Source: Moniliella sp. 'wahieum' (Eukaryota; Basidiomycota; Moniliellomycetes; Moniliellales; Moniliellaceae). Taken from it: a DNA stretch of 64,000 bases. A program made the position numbers and the translations under genes. The stretch covers positions 186,001 to 250,000 of the forward strand of contig RSEE01000008.1 in assembly GCA_003971905.1 (NCBI GenBank). The letters run 5' to 3'. Of this stretch, positions 34,569 through 44,449 are shown one piece after another. The notes beneath the pieces were generated by a model. That model searched no databases, was not told where the DNA came from, and was given only the letters and a program-made list of their open reading frames with translations. Each line of letters begins with the position of its first letter. The stretch's first letter is position 1.

Positions 34569-37500
34569 ATGTCGTTGAAAGCACAGCTCAAGGCCGAGCG
34601 CGCAGCGCCTTAGCAGCCCGTGACTACGGGCTGGCGCTGACCAGTGCCGAGCGCGTGCTTGCATTCGAGTCCGACAACTACTTTGCCCTCGTCTTCCGCG
34701 CTGCCGCCCTCGCTGGTCTCGATCGTCTTCCCGACGCCACCCAAGCGTTCGATCGCGCCATTGCCGCCAAACCCACTGACTCCCTTGCCTGGGACGGTAA
34801 AATCAAGATGTACATCAATGCTGGAAGCTGGAATGAGGCCAGGAACACGCTCCATGCATATGCCGATCAACTCTTGGCCCAAGGCGAGGCGACGCCCTTG
34901 GCCACGAGCCTCGAATTGCTCCTCAAGCTGACCCAAGGACATGCCGGAAAGGCCGAGGTATGTCGTATTGTTTGCTTGGATGGAATCAGACCCGAGCTGA
35001 CTGATTGTGGGGGCTGTGCAGCTGGCCCAAGTGTTGCTCCTCTTCCTCCCGGGGTCGCGCTACTATCCGCTCTTGTCGACCTTGCCGCCTCCGGACCAGA
35101 GCCGGCCCAAAGCAACAACCACGTTTCAGACGCAGATGTACGTGCACGATGCCCATAGCACTCTGAGCCTGTACCAAGAGGTGCTTCAATACTTCTTCGA
35201 TATCGAGGAGGAAACAATCAACAAGGACGTGCAGGCACGGCGGATGCGGTTGCCTTCGACTGCGACCAGCCGCGGTCTGGCCCAGAACAACCGCGATGCG
35301 CTGACCAATGCGGCCGGGGTCGACATTTGGGCCCACTCCCGCATCCCGTCCTTGCTCCAGGGCGTGCTCGACCACCCCGGCACGACTGACCAAGGACGCC
35401 GCTGGGCTGAGGCAGAGCTGCTGCGATACCAGTATCGGCTGTTGCTCGCTCTTCCCCCCAAGCAGGAGGGTGATAAGGCAAAGGGCCAGGGCAAGCGCCC
35501 CAAGGGCCCGGACAAATCGGCGCTAAGGAGCCAGGTGCAAGAAATGGCGCGCGGGATGGTCATTCTAGGTTTGCCGGATGCGTTGGCATGGAAGATCCAC
35601 TTGGACTGGCAAGACGCCACCTTGATCCAGTGGTCGGATCAGTTGAGTCGGCGTCGTACCGAGTTGCGCGAATGCGTCCAAGTCTTTGCCGCCGCTGGAG
35701 CTGAAGCAGCCGAGGCGATCCAGCTGATTACGACCAAGTCCCGAAAGGCCAAGGCATTGACACAAGACCAAGTGGCGCACCGGGAACGTGTGGCGATCGC
35801 CGCATCAGCCAAGGCACTCCTGATCAAGCTGCGCGACCCTGGGCTAGCACAATACGAAGAGGCCAAGCGGGCTCAAGAGCTTGCAGCCGCTGGAACGGCC
35901 TCTGTGGATCAGGATGACATTGATTTGGACCTGGCCCAAGCGGCCGCGGAGCGTGCCGAGTTGGACCCCTTGTCCTTGGCCATGGCCGCGTCCGAATTGG
36001 ATGAGACGCTTCTACTTCCTCGGCGCTTGAGCGCGCTCTTCTCGCTCTTGGATACCGACTGGAAGGCCAGTGAGGACAATGCCTTGTCTGCTCTGCAATT
36101 TGTTCGCACGCTGGAAACTGCTACGGGCCTGTCTCTGGCCGAGGTCAAGACGTCCTTGAATGCCACTGTCGCTTCAGCGTTGGTGCGCAGGGCGATCGCC
36201 CAAGGTGCATTGGCCGCCAGCGCACCCGCTCCCACCACGGTTCAGAGCCGGAACGAACAGAACCCCCTCTTGGTGCGCGCCCACAAGTACATTGATGGTG
36301 TGCTCCGTCACCAGCCCGATCGCATCGATACGCTGTTCGAGCTTGGCTTGGCGCTTGAATGCGAGGGCGAATGGTCTTCATCTGCCGAGACGTTTACCCG
36401 GGTAGAAGAGATCAGCGCAGCAGCAACAGAAACGGAGGCGGAGATGGAGACGGAGACGCGGGCCCTGAGTCTACTTCAGCGGCCGCAGGTGGAGGCGGAG
36501 GCAGAGTTGGGTTGGTGCTCGGCCCAACTTGGCGAATACGAGCTGGCCGCAGCCCAGCTGGAAATGTGCTCCACCAGATTGATTCGGCGGAGAGCAATGG
36601 GAACACATTGACGGGTCTGAAACCTACCGGGCCCGCATCTGGTGGCGAGCGGGCGAATGCGCGTGGCGTTGGATGCGGCAACTGATGGAGCAAGACGATG
36701 TGGTGGTGGAAGAGGTGTCGGCACATAAACACAAGGCATTCACATCGTTCATCACCTCGCTCAAACGCTCGCCCTCGTTTGCACCAAGCTTTACCTCGCT
36801 CGGATTCTACTACCAAGAGGAAGCTCGTTTGGTTGCGGCCTCCAATGCCCAGCAAGCGGCTGCCTACACCGAACGAAGCGTCAAATGCTTCCAAAAGGCA
36901 TTTGAGCTTGATGCTCGCGAAGCCGCGGCAGGCTACGAGTTGGCTCGTGAGTTTTCCCAAGAGCGTGAATGGGAACTGGTGGAAGTCATTGCTCGTCGAG
37001 TGATTCAAGGTGAGGGCGGGGAGAGCAGTACTCGCGGCAAAAACAAGGCTCCTGCCGCTTCGGCGACCCGCAACCCTTGGGCCTGGAGAGCCATTGGCAC
37101 GGTAGAGCTACAGGCGAACCATGCCGAGGAGGCCATTGCGGCGTTCCAAGTGGCTCTACGTACGGAAGAGAACTCCTCCTCGTTGTGGCACTTACTTGGC
37201 GATGCCTATGCTCGCGGTGGGAGGTTCACCGCTTCCCTTAAGGCCTTAGAGCGAGCCTGGGAGCTTGCCTCGCACGGTCGCGTGCAGCAGGAAGCGATCG
37301 AGGCCGACTGGCCCTTGCTGTACACGATCGGAGGTGTACAACTGCATGGGTCAGTATGAGCCTTCGCTCGCCTTGCTCCGTTCCATTCTTGATGCTCTTC
37401 CCTCTACCAAGCCTGAGAGGGGTGTGGTGCAAGTGGCGTATGCCGAGACCCATTTGCTCGCCGCACGCCATGCTGAGGCTCATGGCTATCCGGGGCGTAG

Positions 37501-39481
37501 CCGCAGGGGCTATGTCCAAGCGCTCACCCATGCCTTGGAGGGAAACATGACAGCCCGCGCTGTGTGGAAGGTGGTTGCTGACGCTGCCTGGGCTCTCGGT
37601 GGGCTTCCGCCCCGCACTGTCCAGGGTCAGGAGGTGACCCTTCTCCAGCGCGTCCTCAAAGCGGCTGAAACTCTCCAGGCCGATCAAAAGTTGCCTGCTG
37701 TGACGACGGGCTCGCAGTCCGCTCTGCAAATGGTGCTTGCTGAATTGGAGGCTGAAACTGCACCGGAGGCCAATGCGCTGGCGTCCGCGTACACTCTGGT
37801 AGCAGTGCACGTGTACAAGGTGCTTGCTGTCCTCAACGCGGGAATGGGTGAGGACGTTGCGGCCGCAGCCTGGTACGATCTTGCTATGGCCCTCTTTAGT
37901 GTGGTTCAACGTTCCAGGCAAGTCGCACCTTCCGAAACGGTTCGGGAAATGGAGCCGCCGCAAGCCCAAAGCGAGGCGCTGGGCGGTGCGTGAGTCGCTA
38001 CGTCTAGATGGAAGCTCCGCTCGATCGTGGGCACTGGTGAGCAACCTTACGCGCGAAGACAAGCCCAAACTTGCGCAGCACGCTCTGATTCGTGCCATCG
38101 AGTGCGATCCCCAGGTACGTTGCTTTTTTTTTCTCTGAGACCCAAGAAGGCATTATTGACTCGCTACTGGTGGTATCTACAGTCGCCCATCCCTTGGACT
38201 CAACTTGGTTTGCTCTACATTGGGGCCGACGAAGGGCAGTTGGCTAACCAGGCTCTGGTGCGGGCCCAATCGTTGGATCCAGACTATGCGCCAGCCTGGG
38301 CTGGTCAAGGTGTGGTTGCTTCTCGTTTCCATGGCGACACGGAAGCAGCGAAAATGCTGTTTGACCATGCTGTTCGCCTGTCTGAGGGGTCCCTTGCCGA
38401 AGCCGACCATGGCCTTGCGTACGCTGTACAAGAGCTTTTGTCCAGTCCCTCACCGGGTGTCCGAGCACCCACAACCAAGGGCGAGCTGGAGATGGCCTCA
38501 TTTGCCTTGGATGCTTACCTAGCGCAGCCATCGGGCGCAGTGAATGTGGGTGCGGGACTTCTTGCAGGCTTGTTTGCTGAACGGCGGGGCATCTATGCAC
38601 TGGCGACCGATCGGATGGAGCGGGCAGCTAAGGCTCTGGAGCTGGCCTACGAGGCGTCTGAGGATGCGAGCACAATGGCGCGGTATGGTCTGGCACAAAC
38701 CAACTTGGCTCGTATCCGACTGGCTGAGGGTCAAGCCCAACAGGCCGAACTCATCTTCGAGGAGGCCTTGGCTCTCCTTCCCGAGCCAGAGGAGGTCGTG
38801 GTGGGCGTGACGCCTGCGTTGATTTGGCGGGCCAGGGTACAGGCCCAAGCTGGAATGGCACTTGCCCGCTTTTGGCAACTGCACGACGCCGGTAACGCAT
38901 CCGAAGCGGTTGGCACTTTGGAGGAGGCACTGTCGATGCTTAGCTCCGGACGGACGACGAGGTTGCAAGCGCCGCGGCTCAGACGGAGATTCCAGGTGCG
39001 GAGCTTCGCCGGCCCTGTTGGAAGAGGAAGTGCAGAGCGAAGAGGAGGCCAAGAAACGGTACCATTCGCGCATTGCTGCCGCGTTGGCAGGGGTACTGGA
39101 CGGGTTGGAGTGTGTAGTGGTGCAAGCGCTCTACACCGCGGGTGCACACGAGGCGGCATCCGCGGCGCTACTGACAATCGTGTCGAGCGGCCGCATTGCG
39201 TGCGTGCGGTGGCCCAACTGGCCGCTGCAGGGCTTGCGCAGGGCGAGGAGGACCTGGTCGCCGCAGCCCTGTCCGAGCTGCCCGCTGGGGCGGAGCGTAC
39301 GATGCTGGTTGGCCTTGGGAAGGCAGTCACAGAGACTGGCGAAGAGGCGGTGGGCGAGGAGCAACCCCAGGCGGGTGTGCAGCAGCAGACCATGGTCGCC
39401 TCGGCTGAACAGCCACGCGGAGTGGCGGGGGTGCATGCGGCGCCCTACGACGCACGCACCTGGGCCAGTGTGGTCGCATAG
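34569..39481 (+). CDS. SKI3: Superkiller protein 3 (Ski3), TPR scaffold of the Ski complex
   Basis: Large tetratricopeptide protein that holds Ski2 and Ski8 together and feeds mRNA to the cytoplasmic exosome. The ATG at 34569 starts MSLKAQLKAERAA, then ARDYGLALTSAERVL and DNYFALVFRAAALAGL, the N-terminal TPRs. An intron lies at 34958–35021. The conserved core FLPGSRYYPLLSTLPPPDQ is followed by an all-helical central part (VILGLPDALAWKIHLDW) and many C-terminal TPRs (NPWAWRAIGTVELQANHAEE, SLWHLLGDAYARGGRF, PWTQLGLLYIGADEGQLANQ). A second intron lies at 38115–38182. Length near 1,580 residues is normal for fungal Ski3. Frames shift near 34606, 36560, 37330, 37950, 38960 and 39190. The TAG at 39479 ends ASVVA. 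Confidence 0.92.
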
Positions 39482-40349
39482 CCTCTGCCGGCAAATGAAC
39501 ATGGATTTCGAGGGCACATGTGTTCTCACAGCATAGACGGCCAATGAGGCGTAAGCGGAGGAGCACTGAAGCACATGACAAAGAGAGCGGCATAACTGAA
39601 CGTCAAAGGCCCAAGTAACCATAGTAGTTTGGCTGCTCACTTTAGTATGAGACCCACCGAAGAGGGAAAAAATGGGCGAAAGGTGTAAGAACGCCAGCGG
39701 GTACGGGGCGGCGCACAGAAGAGAGGTGGCAGCTTGGCCACCACCGCCACCGCCACCTCTCTCTCCGTTACGCGTTGTCCTTCTTCAATGTGGTGCACGA
39801 TGTCATCACCGGCGACGATACGAGTCGGCCTTTCTTCCCCATCTCGTTTCCTCCGGTCAAGCTCACCCCACCATTATCTGGTGCACCCTTCTCGCAACTG
39901 CGCCTCCTAAGAGTACCCAGTTGGGCACTCGGCACTTGGTTGATCTTCGTCAAGTTGTTGACGCCCTACACTAGGCTTTTGTTTCGCCCTCCTGTGTTAG
40001 CATGGTTGGACAACTAACGCTAGCGATGCCGAGTTGAACTGCCAGAGTAGCCTACGCCTGCGCTCTCCCCTGCGTGTTCTGATCAACGTTCAGTAAGCTC
40101 AGTCGGACGCCGAACACGCTAGTACAGGCCCGCCCCCCCCTTTTGCACCTGTGCCGCAACCCGTCCACAGGCCACGTTGACTGATTTGATAGAGTTGAAG
40201 CTGCGCTGAAGGCGAAGGCAGCGCATGTCAGTGGTAACTCCTACGCCAGTACTACAACAGGATACAAGAATAAGAATGTGTTTGGTATGAGGTGCAATTC
40301 ATAAGAATCAACCAGCCCCTGGTAGGAGCAAGGCGAAAAGGAAAGATTG
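39482..40349. other. Intergenic region between SKI3 and U2 snRNA
   Basis: Convergent stretch of about 870 bases. A minus-strand frame at 39768–39953 (61 codons, ATG start) has no recognised homology. A single AACGTTCAGT motif lies near 40085. Nothing else seen. Confidence 0.5.
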
Positions 40350-40543
40350 GGGAAGTGAGCGCCAGCGACCAGTGTGTAAGGGAGGCGGCACTCGTGGCGA
40401 CCTCGTGTGCAAGCACAAGCGATGGAAGCCGAAGACGCAAAGAGTGGAATGACAAGTACAGCTGGGCAGTGCCCAGCGTAACAGTTGTCAAACTGTTAAG
40501 AACAGATACTACACTTGATCTAAGCCAGAAGGCCAGAAGAGTT
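40350..40543 (-). ncRNA. U2 spliceosomal snRNA
   Basis: RNA core of the U2 snRNP, which pairs with the intron branch point. On the minus strand the 5' part reads CTTCTGGCCTTCTGGCTTAG followed by ATCAAGTGTAGTATCTGTTC. This is almost identical to the stem I and branch-point-recognition region of fungal and animal U2, including the GTAGTA that binds the branch site. Next is stem IIa as a perfect AACAGTT–TGAC–AACTGTT hairpin, then a GCTGGGC–ACT–GCCCAGC hairpin. A canonical Sm site (ATTTTTG) is not obvious; CTCTTTG near 40437–40443 is the nearest candidate. The 3' end is set approximately from a usual fungal length of about 190 nt. The 5' half is certain, the 3' half less so. Confidence 0.88.
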
Positions 40544-40579
40544 GGGGGAAAACAGCAGAGATGCCCCCCGAGGACGCTC

Positions 40580-40586
40580 TTAAATA
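40580..40586 (-). promoter_or_regulatory. TATA-like box upstream of U2
   Basis: TATTTAA on the minus strand about 40 bases upstream of the inferred U2 5' end; position is plausible for a Pol II snRNA promoter. No other element was identified. Confidence 0.4.
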
Positions 40587-41855
40587 GACCACGAGCCATT
40601 CAACCCTACCCTGGTTGGAACGAATATCCAATTATCAACACTCGCAGGGAGTCAGTGTGCTGGACCGGTTTATTGCGGAAGGGGTTACTTCACTGGCGCT
40701 GTGCCTGCATCTCTGCGGTCGAGCCTCCACTTCCTGTTTGGTGCATTCCGCTTTGGCTGTTCCGCTGTGCACTAGCTGGTGCGGAACGCGCATGGCAGGT
40801 GCGCGGAACAGGCTCAGGCTCAGACACAAGCCCATGCCCACGTACCGACGCATGCCCCTTTTAGTAAAACAGAGAGGTCGTTCCCAAGTTCTGACCTAAT
40901 AGCACGTGTAGCCCAGCCACTCGCCTCAGCACCATACATGGCAGCACCACACATTAAATCCACCTTACCCTACTACCTTCCCCCTGCTTTGGGACGGTTC
41001 CCCCACGCTTTGGCGCCACATGTATTGCGCCGCCTCCCCCAGCAATTCTGCACAGTCATCGCCCAGCCAGTCCAGGCCAGTCCTGCTCTCCACCGCACCA
41101 TCACCCCCCCCCTTCCCCCTAATGGCCTTGCCCTGCTGCGCAATGAATTTCATGCCGCACAGCAGCGTCGCGTTCACCTTCTCTGTCTTTCCTTCTCTTT
41201 CCACGCCTCTTCCCCTGCTATGTCATATGTCAACAGAACGGTTCGTCAACAGGACACTCCGTCAACAGGACACTCCGTCAACAGGACACTCCGTCAACAG
41301 GACACTCCGTCAACAGGACACTCCGTCAACAGGACACTACACGACCGGGTAATCCGGACGGTGGAACGGTCAACCTGTGTGGGTCCGGTGGCCCAGCAGG
41401 GCGGATGGACGAGGGAACGGTGGCTGCCGTGGCTCCACCGAACGATCACGGTTGGGCAATGGAACAGTCGCCAGCATAACGGTTGGTGCTAAGGTGGCTA
41501 CGGTGTGGCTACGGTCACCGATCAACGCTGGCCCATGGAACGGTGGACAAGCTGACAACGACGGGATGGTGGCGATGGTTGGGACGACGAAATGGTGGCG
41601 TTGGTTGGGACGACGGAACGGTGGCGAAGGTGGCCCATCCTGACCAAGGATAGAACGTCAGGCGGGGCTCCCTGACAAAGTGCTTTCCTGCTACTGACAA
41701 CGGACTGGCATGCTACGCCACCCTGAATATGATGGAATGTTAAAACCTATGTCGAATGTTGGAGTCTCTGTTGACGATGAAACGGTGGACAGTGGGGATG
41801 GGTGGGGAAAGAGGAACGGTGAACCAGGGGGGTAAGGGGCATATGGAACGGTGGA
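40587..41855. other. Intergenic region with minisatellite and GGAACGGTGG motifs
   Basis: Contains a 16-bp minisatellite (41245–41340), then about 500 bases studded with GGAACGGTGG cores (41363, 41414, 41537, 41615, 41779, 41813, 41845). The open frames are repeat-driven and show no family signal. No gene supported. Confidence 0.55.
41245..41340 (+). repeat. 16-bp minisatellite GTCAACAGGACACTCC x6
   Basis: Six head-to-tail units, five identical and the last with ACTAC instead of ACTCC. No spacers, so not a CRISPR array. Confidence 0.95.
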
Positions 41856-42959
41856 CTAGGGGAGAAAGGTGGCCGTGGGTATTTGCAACCAACACGGAGG
41901 AAGGCTGGGGCTTCGCACGGTGAAAGCATTAGGAGTACATATACCGGGCGGTAGGCCCGGGTGGTCCTCTAGTTGGACGACAAATTGGACGAGGCTAAGA
42001 AGAGGCATGACGTGCGATTTCGAGGAGCGCATCCGCACTCGACTCGCTTGAGGAGAAGCGATCGGGAGTCGACAAAGGGGCGGAGCCCCGGACGTGGAAT
42101 GGTCGTAGATAATGATGGGCGCAGACCCTGAAGCACTGTCGCGCGCACGGCGTGCTTGGAAGGTGCACTGCGGGTGGGTGCACAGCCAGTAAGTAGTAGT
42201 CCACTTGGCCGGGTCCTGCGCATCCCGCAGCGGCGTCGCCAACGGATGCTTATACTGCGGCGCGACAAGACCCATGGGGTCGAGGCAGGCGACGAGATGG
42301 TGTCCGTGCGGCAGCGGCGGTGGCGGCGGCGGCGACGGTGGGCGTGACCAGCAGGATCCGGGCAGGTGGGATGGCGGGCGGGGTCGCGCAAGTGCGCTTG
42401 GCATCGCTTGGCAACGCGCAAGGGATCCTTCCCCTGCACCGAGACGCGAGAGAGAAGAGTGAGGTTAGCAGAAGCGCAGGGCCTGGGCCTGGGCAACGGG
42501 CGAACGCGGAGAAGAAGGAATACGCTCGTTAAGCGGGATGTGCATGCCCAAGATGCTGACCATGAGCACGACCGGCGTCAGGGGCCGGAGGCGGTGGAAG
42601 GGGGCAAAGTAGTTGAACAGCGCGGTGCGCAGGTTGTTGGGGGCGGAGGTGAGCTCGGGGTGGTTGCAGCTCGACGGGAGGGAGAGCTGGTCGGGCTGCC
42701 AGGCGGAGGTGAGGGTGGCGCATTCGCCGTCAGGCCCGACGGCGAGGCGGATGGGCAGCGCGTCGATCAGCAGGTGCAACTGCAGGGGGCTCGGTGCGCA
42801 GAAAACGATAAGAAGCGGCAGCGCATTGGTGGTGGAGGTGGCGGTGGGCGAGGCAAGGCGGAGATGGAGGAAGCGGGAGACGATGGCAGGCGCGCGGCAG
42901 AGGAGCTCGAGCGCGTGCTCGATGGCGGGCATGCCGACGGGGACGGGGGCGACGGCCAT
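41856..42959 (-). CDS. Unrecognised protein
   Basis: Read on the minus strand from an ATG at 42959. I recognise no family. Exon 1 reads MAVAPVPVGMPAIEHALELL, then RAPAIVSRFLHLRLASP, a hydrophobic stretch LPLLIVFCAPSPLQLHLLID, WQPDQLSLPSS and ALFNYFAPFHRLRPLTPVVL. An intron is likely at about 42433–42525: GTATTC donor, GCTAACCTCAC branch point, GTGCAG acceptor. Exon 2 contains LVACLDPMGLVAPQYKHPL, KWTTTYWLCTHPQC and further hydrophobic sequence. The branch-point/acceptor pair and protein-like composition support a real gene; the end at 41856 is only the end of that open frame. A frame break within exon 2 is possible. It could be a lineage-specific or fast-evolving protein. Confidence 0.45.
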
Positions 42960-44449
42960 CGGACGGGAGGAGCGGGATGGTTGGTTGGGTTGGTTCGGCA
43001 GTGCCGCTCGCCAGGGGGGACGTCGACGCGTTATATATGCGCGGGGGCACGTGAAGCGCTGGTTAGCCAATGTATTGCCGAGTAGGCCCGTGCCATGGTG
43101 CGTCGCACTGAGGGAGCCACTGGCGCTCACGTTTGGTTAGCCACTGTACTGCCGAGCTGTCAGTCAATTTACTGCCAAGCTGGTCTTCCCTCTGATGCCG
43201 GCAGGTAGCCTGCCCTCTGGTTTCTCCCCCAGAGAGACGCCTGTACGCTTGTGCTCACACGCGGTTAATCATTCTATTGCCGAGCCTGCCTGCCCCTCGA
43301 ACACTGCCGCAACGCCCCGCCAGTGTTCGGGCGTAGATAGACATAGCCTGCCTACTAGGCCCTTGGCTGGGCCCCGATTGGCCTGTGCGCGCCTTTTGAC
43401 TGTGCCACACCCCCCCCCCCCCTTCACCTCATGCCCCTCTGCGATTGCATCGTGTCTCCTCACCACCGCCCCTCTCATTACGCCCCGTAGAAACTGGTAT
43501 CCCCTCTCTGCAGCCAGCACATCGCGGAGTGCTCATCTGTGCCACGGCGCAACAACACCATCTTCTTCCCCTGTCCACACCAACATCACCATCGTTGTTG
43601 CCTGCACGCCTGCTGCCCGTTGTTGGTCCGTCCCCTATCGCTCCGTCGTCCTCGCCTGGTCCGCATTGCTGCCGTACGTCTCCATTCCCTCTCCCGCCAC
43701 ACTCCGTCCTCCTCGCCTCGTCTGTATCGCTGTTGGACGCCCCCTGCCCCTCGTCCCGTCCCCTCTCACTGTTTACATTGCTTCTGTCTTACGTGTTCTC
43801 TTGCCCTCCAGTGCTCTGTTGCTGACCCGCCTACACAGACTCCCCCTCGCGGGCCATCTTGTCATCGTTTCATCTGGTCCGCAGCGCCAGTCATCGTACG
43901 TGCCCGCTTCATCCGCATTCCCCTCGCTGCTGCTGACCCACCTGACCTTGTGGGTCGCATGCATGATGCGCATGCCCCGTTTCGTTCGCCTTCGACCCAC
44001 CCTTGTCCGTCTGCTCACTTTGGCTGTCTCGCTTACATAGTTTGCCTCGCCTCTGTGGTCCTCTCACTTGGCTGGTCTGCCTTGCCATCGTACGTCCCCC
44101 GTACTTCGCGCTTGGAGTTGCCCTGCCCCTGCCACTGTCTACCCAGCTGCTGCATGCACAGAATTCCACGGTTGGTTCGTCTCGCCTTATTCGCCTCGAC
44201 TCATCTGACCTTTGTTTCGCCGTCGTATGTCCCTTCTGTTATATGCCGACACTGTTCCTGACCTTGTTCGCCCTACCAGTGTACATTCCGACTTCATCCC
44301 GCTTGCCCTCGCTACTGGCTGACTTGATCGCCTGACCCGTGAGTCCGTCGCACATCTTCTGTGTCTCGCGCTAACCCTGTGCTGCTGCTGATTTGGCCAG
44401 ATTCTCCCTAGTGCGCGTCTCCTCACACTAACCTGTCATCTGCTGTGTA
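42960..44449. other. Intergenic region with degenerate CATCGTACGT repeats
   Basis: Pyrimidine-rich from 43200 to 44340, with irregular 130–220 bp spaced copies of a CATCGTACGTCCC-like core (43670, 43890, 44089, 44222) flanked by CTCGCCT-type sequence. The plus-strand open frames at 43195–44261 are low in complexity and have no family signal. Divergent promoter for the minus-strand gene at its left edge. Confidence 0.5.

Noticed and set aside
39768-39953. 61-codon minus-strand frame downstream of SKI3
   Set aside because: Too short, no motif; alternative frames in the same stretch look equally protein-like.
41245-41340. CRISPR-like repeat array
   Set aside because: Units are contiguous 16-mers without spacers, in a eukaryotic genome.
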